The notes under the pieces were generated by a model, which saw only the letters and a program-made list of their open reading frames with translations, ran no database searches and was not told where the DNA came from. From Candidatus Scalindua sp. (lineage in GTDB: Bacteria; Planctomycetota; Brocadiia; Brocadiales; Scalinduaceae), in NCBI GenBank assembly GCA_021776915.1, contig JAIQZU010000076.1:1-32431 (forward strand): a stretch of 32,431 nucleotides of DNA, written 5' to 3'. Shown piece after piece: positions 15,505 to 23,129 of this stretch (position 1 is its first letter; the number at the start of each line of letters is the position of its first letter). The position numbers were made by a program, and so were the translations under genes.

Positions 15505-17280
15505 ATGGCGATTGACTACACAAAGGAAAAAAAGGCTCGACCACAAAAATACCCGGACCCACAACCGTCAGGGCAGCCAAAGAAGGTAATGCTGATATTT
15601 CCTCCTGACTGGTATCCATCCGAACCTTATTTGAGCCTGCCAACTCTTACCGCGTTTTTAAGGAAGGCAGGACATTGTGTTATCCAGAAGGATATGAACC
15701 TGGAAATGTATGACTGGTTCTTCAGTGAGGATGGTCTCAGCCTGATACTTGAAAGGATCCCACGTAAACACACCCATTTCAATATTACCAGACTTACCGA
15801 AAAAGCAGAGTCTGCCAAGGCTATTGTACGGTCACAGGAATTTTATAATGTAGATAAACTGGAATGGGCCATGAATGTTTTTCGTGAAGTGGCTGACACC
15901 ATATCCCTTGCTTATGCTTCTGCAAGAATCTGCATACCTCCCATGGAAACAGATTTAACCTATAAATTGTTTATGTCTTCAGAAATTCTTAAAGCTGTCG
16001 AAGACATTCAGGTAAATGTGTACCGGGATGTGTTCAATCACATACTCAAATCTGCTATTGAGGCAGAAAAACCCGACATAATCGGAATCTCTATTGTCTT
16101 GAAGCAGCAGCTTTTTTCCTCTATGACCTTCTGCGCTATGATAAGAGAGGGGTTTCCAGGTACTCATATTACCATAGGCGGAAATACGGTAACTCGACTA
16201 CGTGACGTATTACCGCAGGCTCACAACCTGTTTTCACTTTTTGATACGGCTATAATGTATGAGGGAGAAACGGCATTGTTACAGTTAGTAGATGCTATAG
16301 GTACTGACCGGAACTTTTCCACTATTCCCAATCTCATATTCAAAGATTCAACAGGGATTCATACCTCTACGATTACTTCCGCAGAGGATATGTCAACTTT
16401 GCCTCCACCTGATTTTGACGGTCTCCCTCTTGAAAAATATTTTCTGCCAGATAGAATTCTACCTTACCTTTCCACCCGTGGGTGTTATTGGGGAAGGTGT
16501 GAGTTTTGTGATCACGGCGAAGGTTATACCGCAGGTTACAGAGCAAAAAATATTGGACAGATTATTGAGGATATCCGACACCTGAGGGATAAGTATCAGG
16601 CGACCCATTTTCATTTCCCCGATGAATCATATCCACCGGCGTTGTTTAAGAAATTGACCCGCAGGTTAATTGAGGATGATTTGCAGATTGCCTGGTCAAC
16701 ACATTTGCGTTTTGAAGAAAGTTTACTGGACGATATAGTGTGGGAAGATGCCGAAAAGTCCGGGTGTAAATTCCTGCATATGGGTTTTGAATCAGGAAGT
16801 GAACGGGTCCTCAAATTGATGGGCAAGGCAACTACTACAGAAGTAATTAAGCGAAGTCTGGAGGCCTCATCCAGGCATGGTGTATGGAACCATGTGATGG
16901 GATTTTTCGGTTTTCCCGGTGAGACATTAGAAGATGCAAAAATTACTATACGATTTTTAGAGGATAATAAAGAACACGTGCATTCCATCGGTTTTGGAAC
17001 TTTCGATCTTAGCAAGTATTCCCCTGTCCTGAAGAATGCAGAAAAGTTTGGGATAACTTACAACAAAAATCCTGAATGGGATTTGGCTCTCGATTATTAT
17101 TTTACTGTAAGGGAAGGGCTTGGTATTGAGGATGCCGAACAGGTTCTTGGAGAATTTGAACGAAGTCATCATGGGGGATGGGATTTAAGGATTTATATCC
17201 GGGAATACGTCTTTTTGTATATAGCCCATTACGGAACTAATAAGCTTCCGCAACTCCAACTCAAACCCCGACAAAAGTAA
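15505..17280 (+). CDS. B12-binding-domain radical SAM protein
   Basis: A 591-residue protein. Residues about 27-265 form a cobalamin-binding-like Rossmann region (VMLIFPPDWYPSEPYLSLP, then DIIGIS and HITIGG), without a DxHxxG motif. The radical SAM domain starts at RGCYWGRCEFC, with cysteines C327, C332 and C335 spaced CX4CX2C rather than the common CX3CX2C, a known variant in this superfamily. Further blocks are FHFPDES, LHMGFESGSERVL and GFFGFPGETLED. Members do methylations, rearrangements or RiPP modification; the substrate cannot be read from the sequence, and no precursor peptide is seen nearby. ATG 15505 has only a weak GGAA upstream. A convergent terminator follows. Confidence 0.85.
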   Translation: MAIDYTKEKKARPQKYPDPQPSGQPKKVMLIFPPDWYPSEPYLSLPTLTAFLRKAGHCVIQKDMNLEMYDWFFSEDGLSLILERIPRKHTHFNITRLTEKAESAKAIVRSQEFYNVDKLEWAMNVFREVADTISLAYASARICIPPMETDLTYKLFMSSEILKAVEDIQVNVYRDVFNHILKSAIEAEKPDIIGISIVLKQQLFSSMTFCAMIREGFPGTHITIGGNTVTRLRDVLPQAHNLFSLFDTAIMYEGETALLQLVDAIGTDRNFSTIPNLIFKDSTGIHTSTITSAEDMSTLPPPDFDGLPLEKYFLPDRILPYLSTRGCYWGRCEFCDHGEGYTAGYRAKNIGQIIEDIRHLRDKYQATHFHFPDESYPPALFKKLTRRLIEDDLQIAWSTHLRFEESLLDDIVWEDAEKSGCKFLHMGFESGSERVLKLMGKATTTEVIKRSLEASSRHGVWNHVMGFFGFPGETLEDAKITIRFLEDNKEHVHSIGFGTFDLSKYSPVLKNAEKFGITYNKNPEWDLALDYYFTVREGLGIEDAEQVLGEFERSHHGGWDLRIYIREYVFLYIAHYGTNKLPQLQLKPRQK

Positions 17281-17287
17281 AGGATAT

Positions 17288-17329
17288 AAAAAAAGCCTCC
17301 AATACCATTTTATAGATATTGGAGGCTTT
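17288..17329 (-). terminator. Bidirectional intrinsic terminator between radical SAM and csp genes
   Basis: AAAGCCTCCAATA (17292-17304) and TATTGGAGGCTTT (17317-17329) form a perfect 13-bp stem with a 12-base loop. Seven A residues at 17288-17294 give a T7 tract on the minus strand, so it best ends the cold-shock transcript. The short TTT on the plus side may also end the radical SAM transcript. Confidence 0.85.
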
Positions 17330-17436
17330 CACGTCTTCATTATAATAATATTTTACAATTACCCTATATTTTTATATGCAACCCTCTCTCGACAACTTCT
17401 ACAGTAAAATATATAAGCGTACTTTATAATATATAT

Positions 17437-17637
17437 TTATAATTTGACAACATTTGAGGCCTTAAATCCCTTTTGGTCTTCAACGAGTTCAAACTCTACT
17501 TTATCCCCTTCCGCAAGAGTTTTAAAACCCTCACCCTGTATTGAGGTATGATGCACAAAGACATCGTCCCCTTCATCCTGAGAAATAAAGCCAAAGCCCT
17601 TCTTGTCGTTAAACCACTTGACCGTTCCAGTCGGCAT
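17437..17637 (-). CDS. cspA: Cold-shock domain protein (CspA family)
   Basis: A 66-residue single cold-shock domain: [18 protein letters not shown] with RNP1 KGFGFI, then the RNP2-like VFVHHTSI, and a C-terminal KASNV strand. Size and motifs are those of a complete Csp RNA chaperone. I chose ATG 17637; the reading can extend four codons to a GTG at 17649, but Csp proteins normally start right before the GTVKWFN block. A GAGGGGGG ribosome site precedes it. A terminator-like hairpin sits in its leader (17680-17713) and another after the gene, so leader-level control is possible. Confidence 0.93.
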   Translation of the reverse strand: MPTGTVKWFNDKKGFGFISQDEGDDVFVHHTSIQGEGFKTLAEGDKVEFELVEDQKGFKASNVVKL

Positions 17638-17679
17638 ACTGAAAATCACCCCCCTCTAATATAAAAAAGGTAAAACAAT

Positions 17680-17713
17680 AAAAAAAGGCAACAAGGTTCT
17701 AACCCCTGTCGCC
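17680..17713 (-). terminator. Terminator-like hairpin in the csp leader
   Basis: On the minus strand, GGCGACAGGG (from 17713 to 17704) pairs with CCTTGTTGCC (17696 to 17687) with two G-U pairs, a seven-base loop, then seven T residues. It lies about 50 bases upstream of the csp start, with no minus-strand gene further up, so it may attenuate csp transcription. Confidence 0.6.
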
Positions 17714-18012
17714 TATCAATTATGAAATGTATAATTTATATGTCATTTACAATACAACTGAAAGATTACTAATACTAATAATTAGAGAAATATATCAAAC
17801 ACTACTTATGAAAGCAAGAGAAAACATAATTTATTTATAGTTTATTATTTACTCCTAAAGGGTATATTTCATATAATTCTAGATCGTTTTTATTGAATAT
17901 CACAGTACCCTGGGAAAACTCCCGCCCCTGTCTCTCCCGAACGATTGTCGCCAGAATGTGCCGTCAGGTGTGGGCAGGTTGGCAGGTATGGTGAAGTGAG
18001 TTTTCTAAACAA
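17714..18012. other. Spacer between csp and hisC-like gene
   Basis: On the minus strand TTGTAT, 17 bases, TTATAC (complement of 17757-17729) is a possible but weak csp promoter. The stretch 17905-18000 is noticeably more GC-rich than its surroundings and has one open frame ending TGA at about 17999; no protein is recognised. GTGAAGTGAG just before 18001 is the nearest purine-rich sequence to the hisC start. Confidence 0.35.
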
Positions 18013-19074
18013 ATGAAATCTAAAAACATGGTCAAGGGATTGTTAAGAGAGGACATTTCTTTTTCACATCCGTTTACAGTCTCAGAACTTCCACACAAAG
18101 CAAAACTGGATCAAAATGAAACTCCTTTTGATCTGCCGGACGATGTTAAAGCGACCTTGCTGGAAAGGCTTAAAGAGTGTAAGTGGAATCGTTATCCACA
18201 ACCCTCGATGTACGTAAAGGCCAAAGAGGCTTTTGCGAAGGCAATAGGATTTTTTCCGGAAAACCTGATACTTACAATGGGCTGTGATCAGCTCATACAG
18301 GGCGCTTACCTGATTGCAGGAGGGCATGAGCGAAGAGCCCTGGTCTTTGAGCCTACTTATCCGATGTTTTCACACGCTGCCAGATTTAACCAGACTAAAG
18401 TAACAGGAATACAGCTCGCTGCTGATGAAGTTGCAACAAAAGCTCATATCAACAAATCAGACCATCATATTATCTTTATTGTAGCCCCGAACAATCCAAC
18501 CGGTACTTTTCCGGAAGAGGGTGTTATAGAGACAGCCCTTTCTAAAAACTCGTTAGTGTTTGTGGATGAAGCATATGTTGATTTCTCTAAAAGAACATGG
18601 GCTCATCTTTTAAAAGATAATCCCAACCTCTTTATTGCCCGCACCGCATCAAAGTCTTGCATGGCTGGGATCCGTCTGGGGTATGGCATTGGCCACCCTG
18701 ACATTATTAGTGCTATGGAGAGCACTTTTACGGCACCCTATCATTTAAGTTATCTTCAACTGGTTATCGCAAAACATTTTGACCTTATCCAGACTCATCT
18801 TAAAGGCCTTGCGGATATTATTGTTTCGGAAAGAGGGCGTCTCGCAAATCAGTTCAAAGAAATGGGAATTTCTTTTATCCCTTCTCATGGTAATTTTATT
18901 CTATTTAAGGTAAATAACCCACCAGTCGTTTTTCAACAATTGGCAGAATCAGGTGTGCGCATTCGCAATCTTCACACCATTCCCGGCCTGTCTGATTATG
19001 TCAGGGTAACAATTGGTAAGAAGGAAGAAAATGATTTATTTATTGAGAAACTCAGAACTCTCACCATCAAATAA
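18013..19074 (+). CDS. hisC: Histidinol-phosphate aminotransferase-like PLP enzyme
   Basis: A 353-residue fold-type I aminotransferase. It shows LDQNETPFDLP at the N-terminus, RYPQPSMY, APNNPTGTFPEEG (N161, P162), VDEAYVDF (D185, Y188) and the PLP lysine K214 in TASKSCMAGIRLGYG. Family reaction: transamination between histidinol phosphate and imidazole-acetol phosphate in histidine biosynthesis. Similar enzymes act on aromatic amino acids or threonine phosphate (CobD-like), so the substrate is not certain. No other his genes are present. ATG 18013 has no clear ribosome site; ATG 18028 is an alternative. The next gene starts six bases after the stop, suggesting co-transcription. Confidence 0.75.
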   Translation: MKSKNMVKGLLREDISFSHPFTVSELPHKAKLDQNETPFDLPDDVKATLLERLKECKWNRYPQPSMYVKAKEAFAKAIGFFPENLILTMGCDQLIQGAYLIAGGHERRALVFEPTYPMFSHAARFNQTKVTGIQLAADEVATKAHINKSDHHIIFIVAPNNPTGTFPEEGVIETALSKNSLVFVDEAYVDFSKRTWAHLLKDNPNLFIARTASKSCMAGIRLGYGIGHPDIISAMESTFTAPYHLSYLQLVIAKHFDLIQTHLKGLADIIVSERGRLANQFKEMGISFIPSHGNFILFKVNNPPVVFQQLAESGVRIRNLHTIPGLSDYVRVTIGKKEENDLFIEKLRTLTIK

Positions 19075-19080
19075 AAAATA

Positions 19081-19941
19081 ATGAAAAACTCAATTGTAGA
19101 AAAATTCATTGAAGAAATAACTAACGGCAAAAGCAAACAACCCGACCGTTTTTATGAAATCTTTTCCGCACGAGGGTTTTTGTTGGAGATTGACAGTAGT
19201 TCCGGGAAAGTACGGTTAAGTAATGAATCACATATAGATGATTGTGAGTTTCTGGAAATACTGCAAAATATTAATTATAAAAATATTTATAATAAACCAC
19301 ATCAAGATTCTATAAATGAGGATGACAAAGAAGGTACTGTCAGGTACCGTCATGCATACTTTGATGATATAAACATTCAACTATTCGATATTAATAATAT
19401 TCAATATTTGAACGAAGTATTTACGAATGAAATTCCCATTGACCTGTTTCGTTTAAATTGGGAGAGGGACTGGTACGGCAAGTTTAATCAATTTAAGGAG
19501 ATTGAGCATCTGCCTAAAGTTCGTGTATACGATTTAGAACCCTTCATAGCCCGTTTAGCGAAGGCTGTTTCTTCTATTGGAATATCAACATGGTCGTCAT
19601 GCGAAGGTCATTGGGGTAAGCCTGCCTATATAATTTTTGATAGAAAGTATCATCGCGTCTGGTTTCAAACTATACTAAACAAATTTATTAAAGAGAAACT
19701 GAATCTGGTGTGCAATTGGCAATGGATGGAAAATCGCTGTACCATTAGCAGCCCGAGCGAGGACCCACTGGAAATATATCTGGAACTCCAGGATGTGGCA
19801 CGGTTAATTTATGATAATAGGTTTATTTTAATAAATACGAAGAAGCAACTTTCCTCACTTCTTACAAACAAAAATAAAAACATGAATAAGAAAGAATTGC
19901 TCATTGCCTTTGAGGACTTTTTTGAAGAATTATGTTGTTAA
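19081..19941 (+). CDS. Conserved-looking protein of unknown function with SSCEGH motif
   Basis: A 286-residue soluble protein I do not recognise. The central region, residues about 135-210, has LPKVRVYDLEPFIARLAKAV, then GISTWSSCEGHWG followed by alternating strands (AYIIFDRKYHRVWFQ). The cysteine-glycine-histidine set could bind a metal or form an active site; this is inference from the motif alone. The first 120 residues are acidic and less structured. It begins six bases after the aminotransferase, so it is probably translated from the same mRNA. No signal peptide or membrane segment is visible. Confidence 0.6.
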   Translation: MKNSIVEKFIEEITNGKSKQPDRFYEIFSARGFLLEIDSSSGKVRLSNESHIDDCEFLEILQNINYKNIYNKPHQDSINEDDKEGTVRYRHAYFDDINIQLFDINNIQYLNEVFTNEIPIDLFRLNWERDWYGKFNQFKEIEHLPKVRVYDLEPFIARLAKAVSSIGISTWSSCEGHWGKPAYIIFDRKYHRVWFQTILNKFIKEKLNLVCNWQWMENRCTISSPSEDPLEIYLELQDVARLIYDNRFILINTKKQLSSLLTNKNKNMNKKELLIAFEDFFEELCC

Positions 19942-19999
19942 AAACAAATCTTGATTTGAATGAAAAAGAAGTTATGCTTTTAACGAAAGGAAATAAACT

Positions 20000-20503
20000 A
20001 TGAGCCTGAACCAAAATACATACATTTCAGCTATTTGTGAGAAGCTGAAACAGGATGGCTTCAAATTTAAAGATGAAAAGTTTGATCACTTTGACTCCAT
20101 TGTAGCTTCAGGCCAGCAGTTTAAAATCTCCTGGTTTAAGACAACACAAGTAAACATTTTCGCGATTATGGGTGTTGCAGAGAGAGTAACAAAGGAGTTC
20201 ATTGAAGCGTACTCCAGGGTCACACTGAGTTACTCAATAAAAAACAATAATGTCTTTCCAAAAACCATGCATTGTATTACTGCGAGTTTTCCGCTTCTGA
20301 TCTCTTCGTCAATAGACGATGATGCCCGGCAATGGGTCAAACAAAGACTTAAAAAACAACTTGGTTTTCTGGAAATACCAATTATCCTTGATTCCGGCAA
20401 TAATACTTTATTGTATTGCAATGAAAAGGCCTCCAGAAGTTCGGGTTATTACAAGTTTTTAGATGGCCTTATTCAAAAGTATTTTAATACAATTTTATCA
20501 TAG
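20000..20503 (+). CDS. Protein of unknown function, 167 residues
   Basis: A soluble mixed alpha/beta protein without a motif I can name. The N-terminus YISAICEKLKQDGFKF is helical. The middle, QFKISWFKTTQVNIFAIMGV, is strand-rich, and LLISSSIDDDARQWVKQRLK is amphipathic. The start is well supported by AAAGGAAATAAACT before ATG 20000. It lies 58 bases after the SSCEGH protein on the same strand and may belong to that operon. Two cysteines (13, about 138) show no pattern. Confidence 0.6.
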   Translation: MSLNQNTYISAICEKLKQDGFKFKDEKFDHFDSIVASGQQFKISWFKTTQVNIFAIMGVAERVTKEFIEAYSRVTLSYSIKNNNVFPKTMHCITASFPLLISSSIDDDARQWVKQRLKKQLGFLEIPIILDSGNNTLLYCNEKASRSSGYYKFLDGLIQKYFNTILS

Positions 20504-20538
20504 CTGAATTTCAGGACCCCCTAAGAAATCTATTGGAA

Positions 20539-20895
20539 ATGAATGACGAACTAAGGATAAATAAAATTGTTCGCGTGAACCCACAGAAAACTCCTCTTAA
20601 CCCAAATGAAAAAAAGGGCCAGCGAGAGCACAAACATAGGGACGAGGCCAGAAATCATTTTCAGCAATTGGCCGAAGCCGCTGAACTTGCTCATACTGTT
20701 CTGGAAAAAAATAATTCTCCATACAGATTCTGTGTCTATCAAAATGGAGAAGAGGTTTATATTGATATAGTGATCGTTAATGAAGACGGGGAAATTAAGG
20801 ATATAAAGATGAAAAATATTACTCACGATGAATTCTTAACCTGGTTAAATCATATTGAACAAGGCGATGGGCTTTTCTTTGATATAACAGCATAA
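20539..20895 (+). CDS. Small protein of unknown function, weakly FlaG-like C-terminus
   Basis: A protein of 118 residues from ATG 20539; a TTG six bases earlier is an alternative start, and neither has a strong ribosome site. The first 40 residues are basic and polar (NPNEKKGQREHKHRDEARNH) and probably disordered. The C-terminal part alternates strands: YRFCVYQNGEEVYIDIVIV, EDGEIKDIKMKNIT, then LTWLNHIEQGDGLFFD. The pattern loosely recalls the FlaG fold, but no flagellar gene is near and I do not assign it. Confidence 0.5.
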   Translation: MNDELRINKIVRVNPQKTPLNPNEKKGQREHKHRDEARNHFQQLAEAAELAHTVLEKNNSPYRFCVYQNGEEVYIDIVIVNEDGEIKDIKMKNITHDEFLTWLNHIEQGDGLFFDITA

Positions 20896-21042
20896 TCTTT
20901 GAAAGAGTCAAGGTGACACCAATGTGCGATTGCCAATATGAGCGAAAGTTCTTATCCATCTTATTCAGCATTTACCGTTGTATGGAACTGTTATTTTGTT
21001 ATAATCAATTCACAACACAAGATAAAAGTAGGAGATATTGAA

Positions 21043-21246
21043 ATGAAGACAAAAATAGAAGACGACAAGCTTAAATCAATAGTAAAAGACAGTTTGATTG
21101 AGATGTTACATGAAAATAGAGAAGAAATGTATGAACTGGTTACAGAAGCCATAGAGGAAGTATGTCTTGGTAAAGCAATTGAAAAAGGTAGAAAGAATAA
21201 ATTTGTTGAAGAGGATCAAATTATAAAATTACTCGAAGGAAAATAA
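21043..21246 (+). CDS. Antitoxin of a RelE-type toxin-antitoxin pair
   Basis: 67 residues, mostly helical and acidic, beginning MKTKIEDDKLKSIVKDSL. ATG 21043 follows AGGAG at a good distance, so the longer upstream extension of this frame is unlikely to be translated. Its stop TAA shares its last base with the ATG of the RelE-like gene, the translational coupling typical of type II modules. It has no clear DNA-binding domain by eye. The assignment rests mainly on size, order and overlap. Confidence 0.75.
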   Translation: MKTKIEDDKLKSIVKDSLIEMLHENREEMYELVTEAIEEVCLGKAIEKGRKNKFVEEDQIIKLLEGK

Positions 21247-21512
21247 TGAAAATCCTCTTCGAAGAAAGCTTTGCAAAAGATCTAAAAAGAATCAAAGATA
21301 GAAAAATATTAAAACGTCTTGGTCTCATAATTCAGGAAGTTAAGGACGCAACTAAGATTACAAAAATAAAGAACCTCCGAAAGCTTAAGGGTTATGATTC
21401 ATATTTCAGGATTAAAGTAAGTAATTATCGTATCGGAATAGATCATACAGACGATAGTATCATTTTTGTAAGATTTCTTCACAGAAAAGACATTTATAAG
21501 TATTTCCCGTAG
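21246..21512 (+). CDS. relE: RelE/ParE-superfamily toxin
   Basis: 88 basic residues of the RelE/ParE fold: N-terminal FEESFAKDLKRIKDRKI, LRKLKGYDSYFRIKVSNYRI in the core, then FVRFLHRKDIYKYFP at the end. RelE members cleave ribosome-bound mRNA, while ParE members poison gyrase. The LxGxxxxxRIKVxNYRI pattern with R/K/H near the end fits RelE better, but the activity is not proven by sequence. It overlaps the antitoxin stop by one base. Nothing suggests a plasmid or phage context. Confidence 0.85.
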   Translation: MKILFEESFAKDLKRIKDRKILKRLGLIIQEVKDATKITKIKNLRKLKGYDSYFRIKVSNYRIGIDHTDDSIIFVRFLHRKDIYKYFP

Positions 21513-21677
21513 AACATTTCTGGCAACCACGTAATCTTTAACCGTTTCTATCCTGCCATACTCCAAAAAACAGTCACACACTCATCATGAAAATACCCTT
21601 TTTTAATCAAAAGGAGAATCAATTGATAAGTTACAAAAACATGCAATTCTAAAACAAATACAAAGACAAAACATTCA

Positions 21678-22094
21678 ATGACAAAATTTACATATTATAT
21701 ATTAATAATAATATTAATCCTATATATCGTAAGTCCTCTTGATTTACATCCACTTGTTTTTGATGACCTTATTGCTTCCGGGTTTTTGTACTATATATGG
21801 AACAAATTCAAAAAACAAAAGAGTCCGGGAAATTATTATTCAAAAGGACGGTCACAAGCAAATATAAAGACTAAACCTTATAGTGAAATGAGTTTAGATG
21901 AAGCGCACAGGCTGTTGCATATCAACACGGACGCCCCATGGGAAGAGGTGCAGAAAGCATATAAGGAGAGAATGGCTAAGTCCCACCCTGACAAAGTTAC
22001 ACACTTGAGTGAAGAACTTCAGAAAAAGGCCAGGGAACTTACACTTGAAATCAATAAAGCCTTCAATACTATTAAACGTTATAAAAAGGGTTGA
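21678..22094 (+). CDS. Membrane-anchored J-domain protein
   Basis: 138 residues. An N-terminal hydrophobic segment (7-18) runs into SPLDLHPLVFDDLIASGFLY, resembling the short DUF1232 hairpin motif (SPxDLxPD...DD). A linker follows, then a C-terminal J-domain, residues about 72-137, with the HPD tripeptide at 103-105. J-domains stimulate DnaK ATPase, so this protein may recruit DnaK to the membrane; its client is unknown. There is no strong ribosome site before ATG 21678. No dnaK gene is in the window. Confidence 0.75.
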   Translation: MTKFTYYILIIILILYIVSPLDLHPLVFDDLIASGFLYYIWNKFKKQKSPGNYYSKGRSQANIKTKPYSEMSLDEAHRLLHINTDAPWEEVQKAYKERMAKSHPDKVTHLSEELQKKARELTLEINKAFNTIKRYKKG

Positions 22095-22186
22095 TCATTT
22101 TCCTTCATCGTTTACTAAATAGTATCTATACAAAAATAGCACAAAATAGTTAACCCCATTATTCTTATTCATTTTCAAAGGAAAAA

Positions 22187-23005
22187 ATGACAACTGTCAA
22201 AGAATTACGTTACATAACACAACGAGAAAAAGTAGAGAATCGCGAGTGGCCGTGGTTCTATAGGTCGCTACAGAGAGGGCCATCAATTTATCTGACAATA
22301 CTATTTCTTAAAACCAAAATATCACCAAACCAGATTACCATGTTGTCAATATTGGCAGGATTGGCTGGATGTGTATTTATATATATCGGAGGTTTTATAC
22401 ATATAATAATTGGATTGGCACTTCTTTATTTGAACATATTGTTTGACAAGGCAGATGGAGAGGTCGCGCGATTTAGAAGGCGGTTCTCACTACGTGGAAT
22501 ATATTTAGACGAGATAAACCACCTAACAATACCCGCTTTATTTTTCGCAAGCCTTACACTTAGTTTGCTCGGCCAAGATGTAGTATCAGAAACTATACTT
22601 ATCTCTTTAGGCATGCTCGCCGCTGTTTCAATGCCAATTATTAGAATTGGGCTCCGCCTTGCTCCACAAATCTATCTTGAAAAATTCCTCAAAAAGAGAG
22701 AGATGTTTACCCCGCCCGCAAGTGGGAACAAAACAAAAGTCGACACGCTGAAAAGCAGGCTTGGAATACTTAGCAAGGTTCTTTATATAATTCATCAGTT
22801 CCAGGAATTCTTTATGATACTTCTAACATTCGCTATAGCCATTATTATTCAAAGGTATAGTGACTACTCTTCCCTGTCTTTGGTATTGCTACTTGGATAT
22901 GGTAGCCTTCTCCCTTTAATTTTTATTGCAGACACGATAAAAGGAGTCCTGCAAGTAGAACAGTGTATATCAGACTTAGATAATAGGTTTAAAATAAGTG
23001 AATAA
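22187..23005 (+). CDS. CDP-alcohol phosphatidyltransferase family membrane enzyme
   Basis: 272 residues with several membrane helices and the family motif in DKADGEVAR...GIYLDEINH. The pattern DxxDGxxARx8GxxxD is intact (D87, D90, G91, A94, R95, G104, D108). The fourth aspartate, three residues after D108, is histidine (H112). Family members transfer a phosphatidyl or phospho-alcohol group from a CDP-linked donor in the membrane, in phospholipid or polar head-group synthesis. The last aspartate is the proposed base, so the histidine may change chemistry or mark a subfamily. AAAGGAAAA precedes ATG 22187. The J-domain gene is 92 bases upstream; no functional link is evident. Confidence 0.82.
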   Translation: MTTVKELRYITQREKVENREWPWFYRSLQRGPSIYLTILFLKTKISPNQITMLSILAGLAGCVFIYIGGFIHIIIGLALLYLNILFDKADGEVARFRRRFSLRGIYLDEINHLTIPALFFASLTLSLLGQDVVSETILISLGMLAAVSMPIIRIGLRLAPQIYLEKFLKKREMFTPPASGNKTKVDTLKSRLGILSKVLYIIHQFQEFFMILLTFAIAIIIQRYSDYSSLSLVLLLGYGSLLPLIFIADTIKGVLQVEQCISDLDNRFKISE

Positions 23006-23129
23006 ATCAGGTACTAACAGATTTATGTCGTAGCGTTTGACATGCTCACTGAGACACTTGAAATACCTTCAGGGTTCAGTATTTCCTCTATAGCCCCACT
23101 GGGATGACAGGCAATTTTTTTTTCTACAC

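Noticed and set aside
20938-21042. 35-codon N-terminal extension of the antitoxin
   Set aside because: A strong AGGAG sits before the internal ATG 21043, and the extension is hydrophobic and unlike antitoxins.
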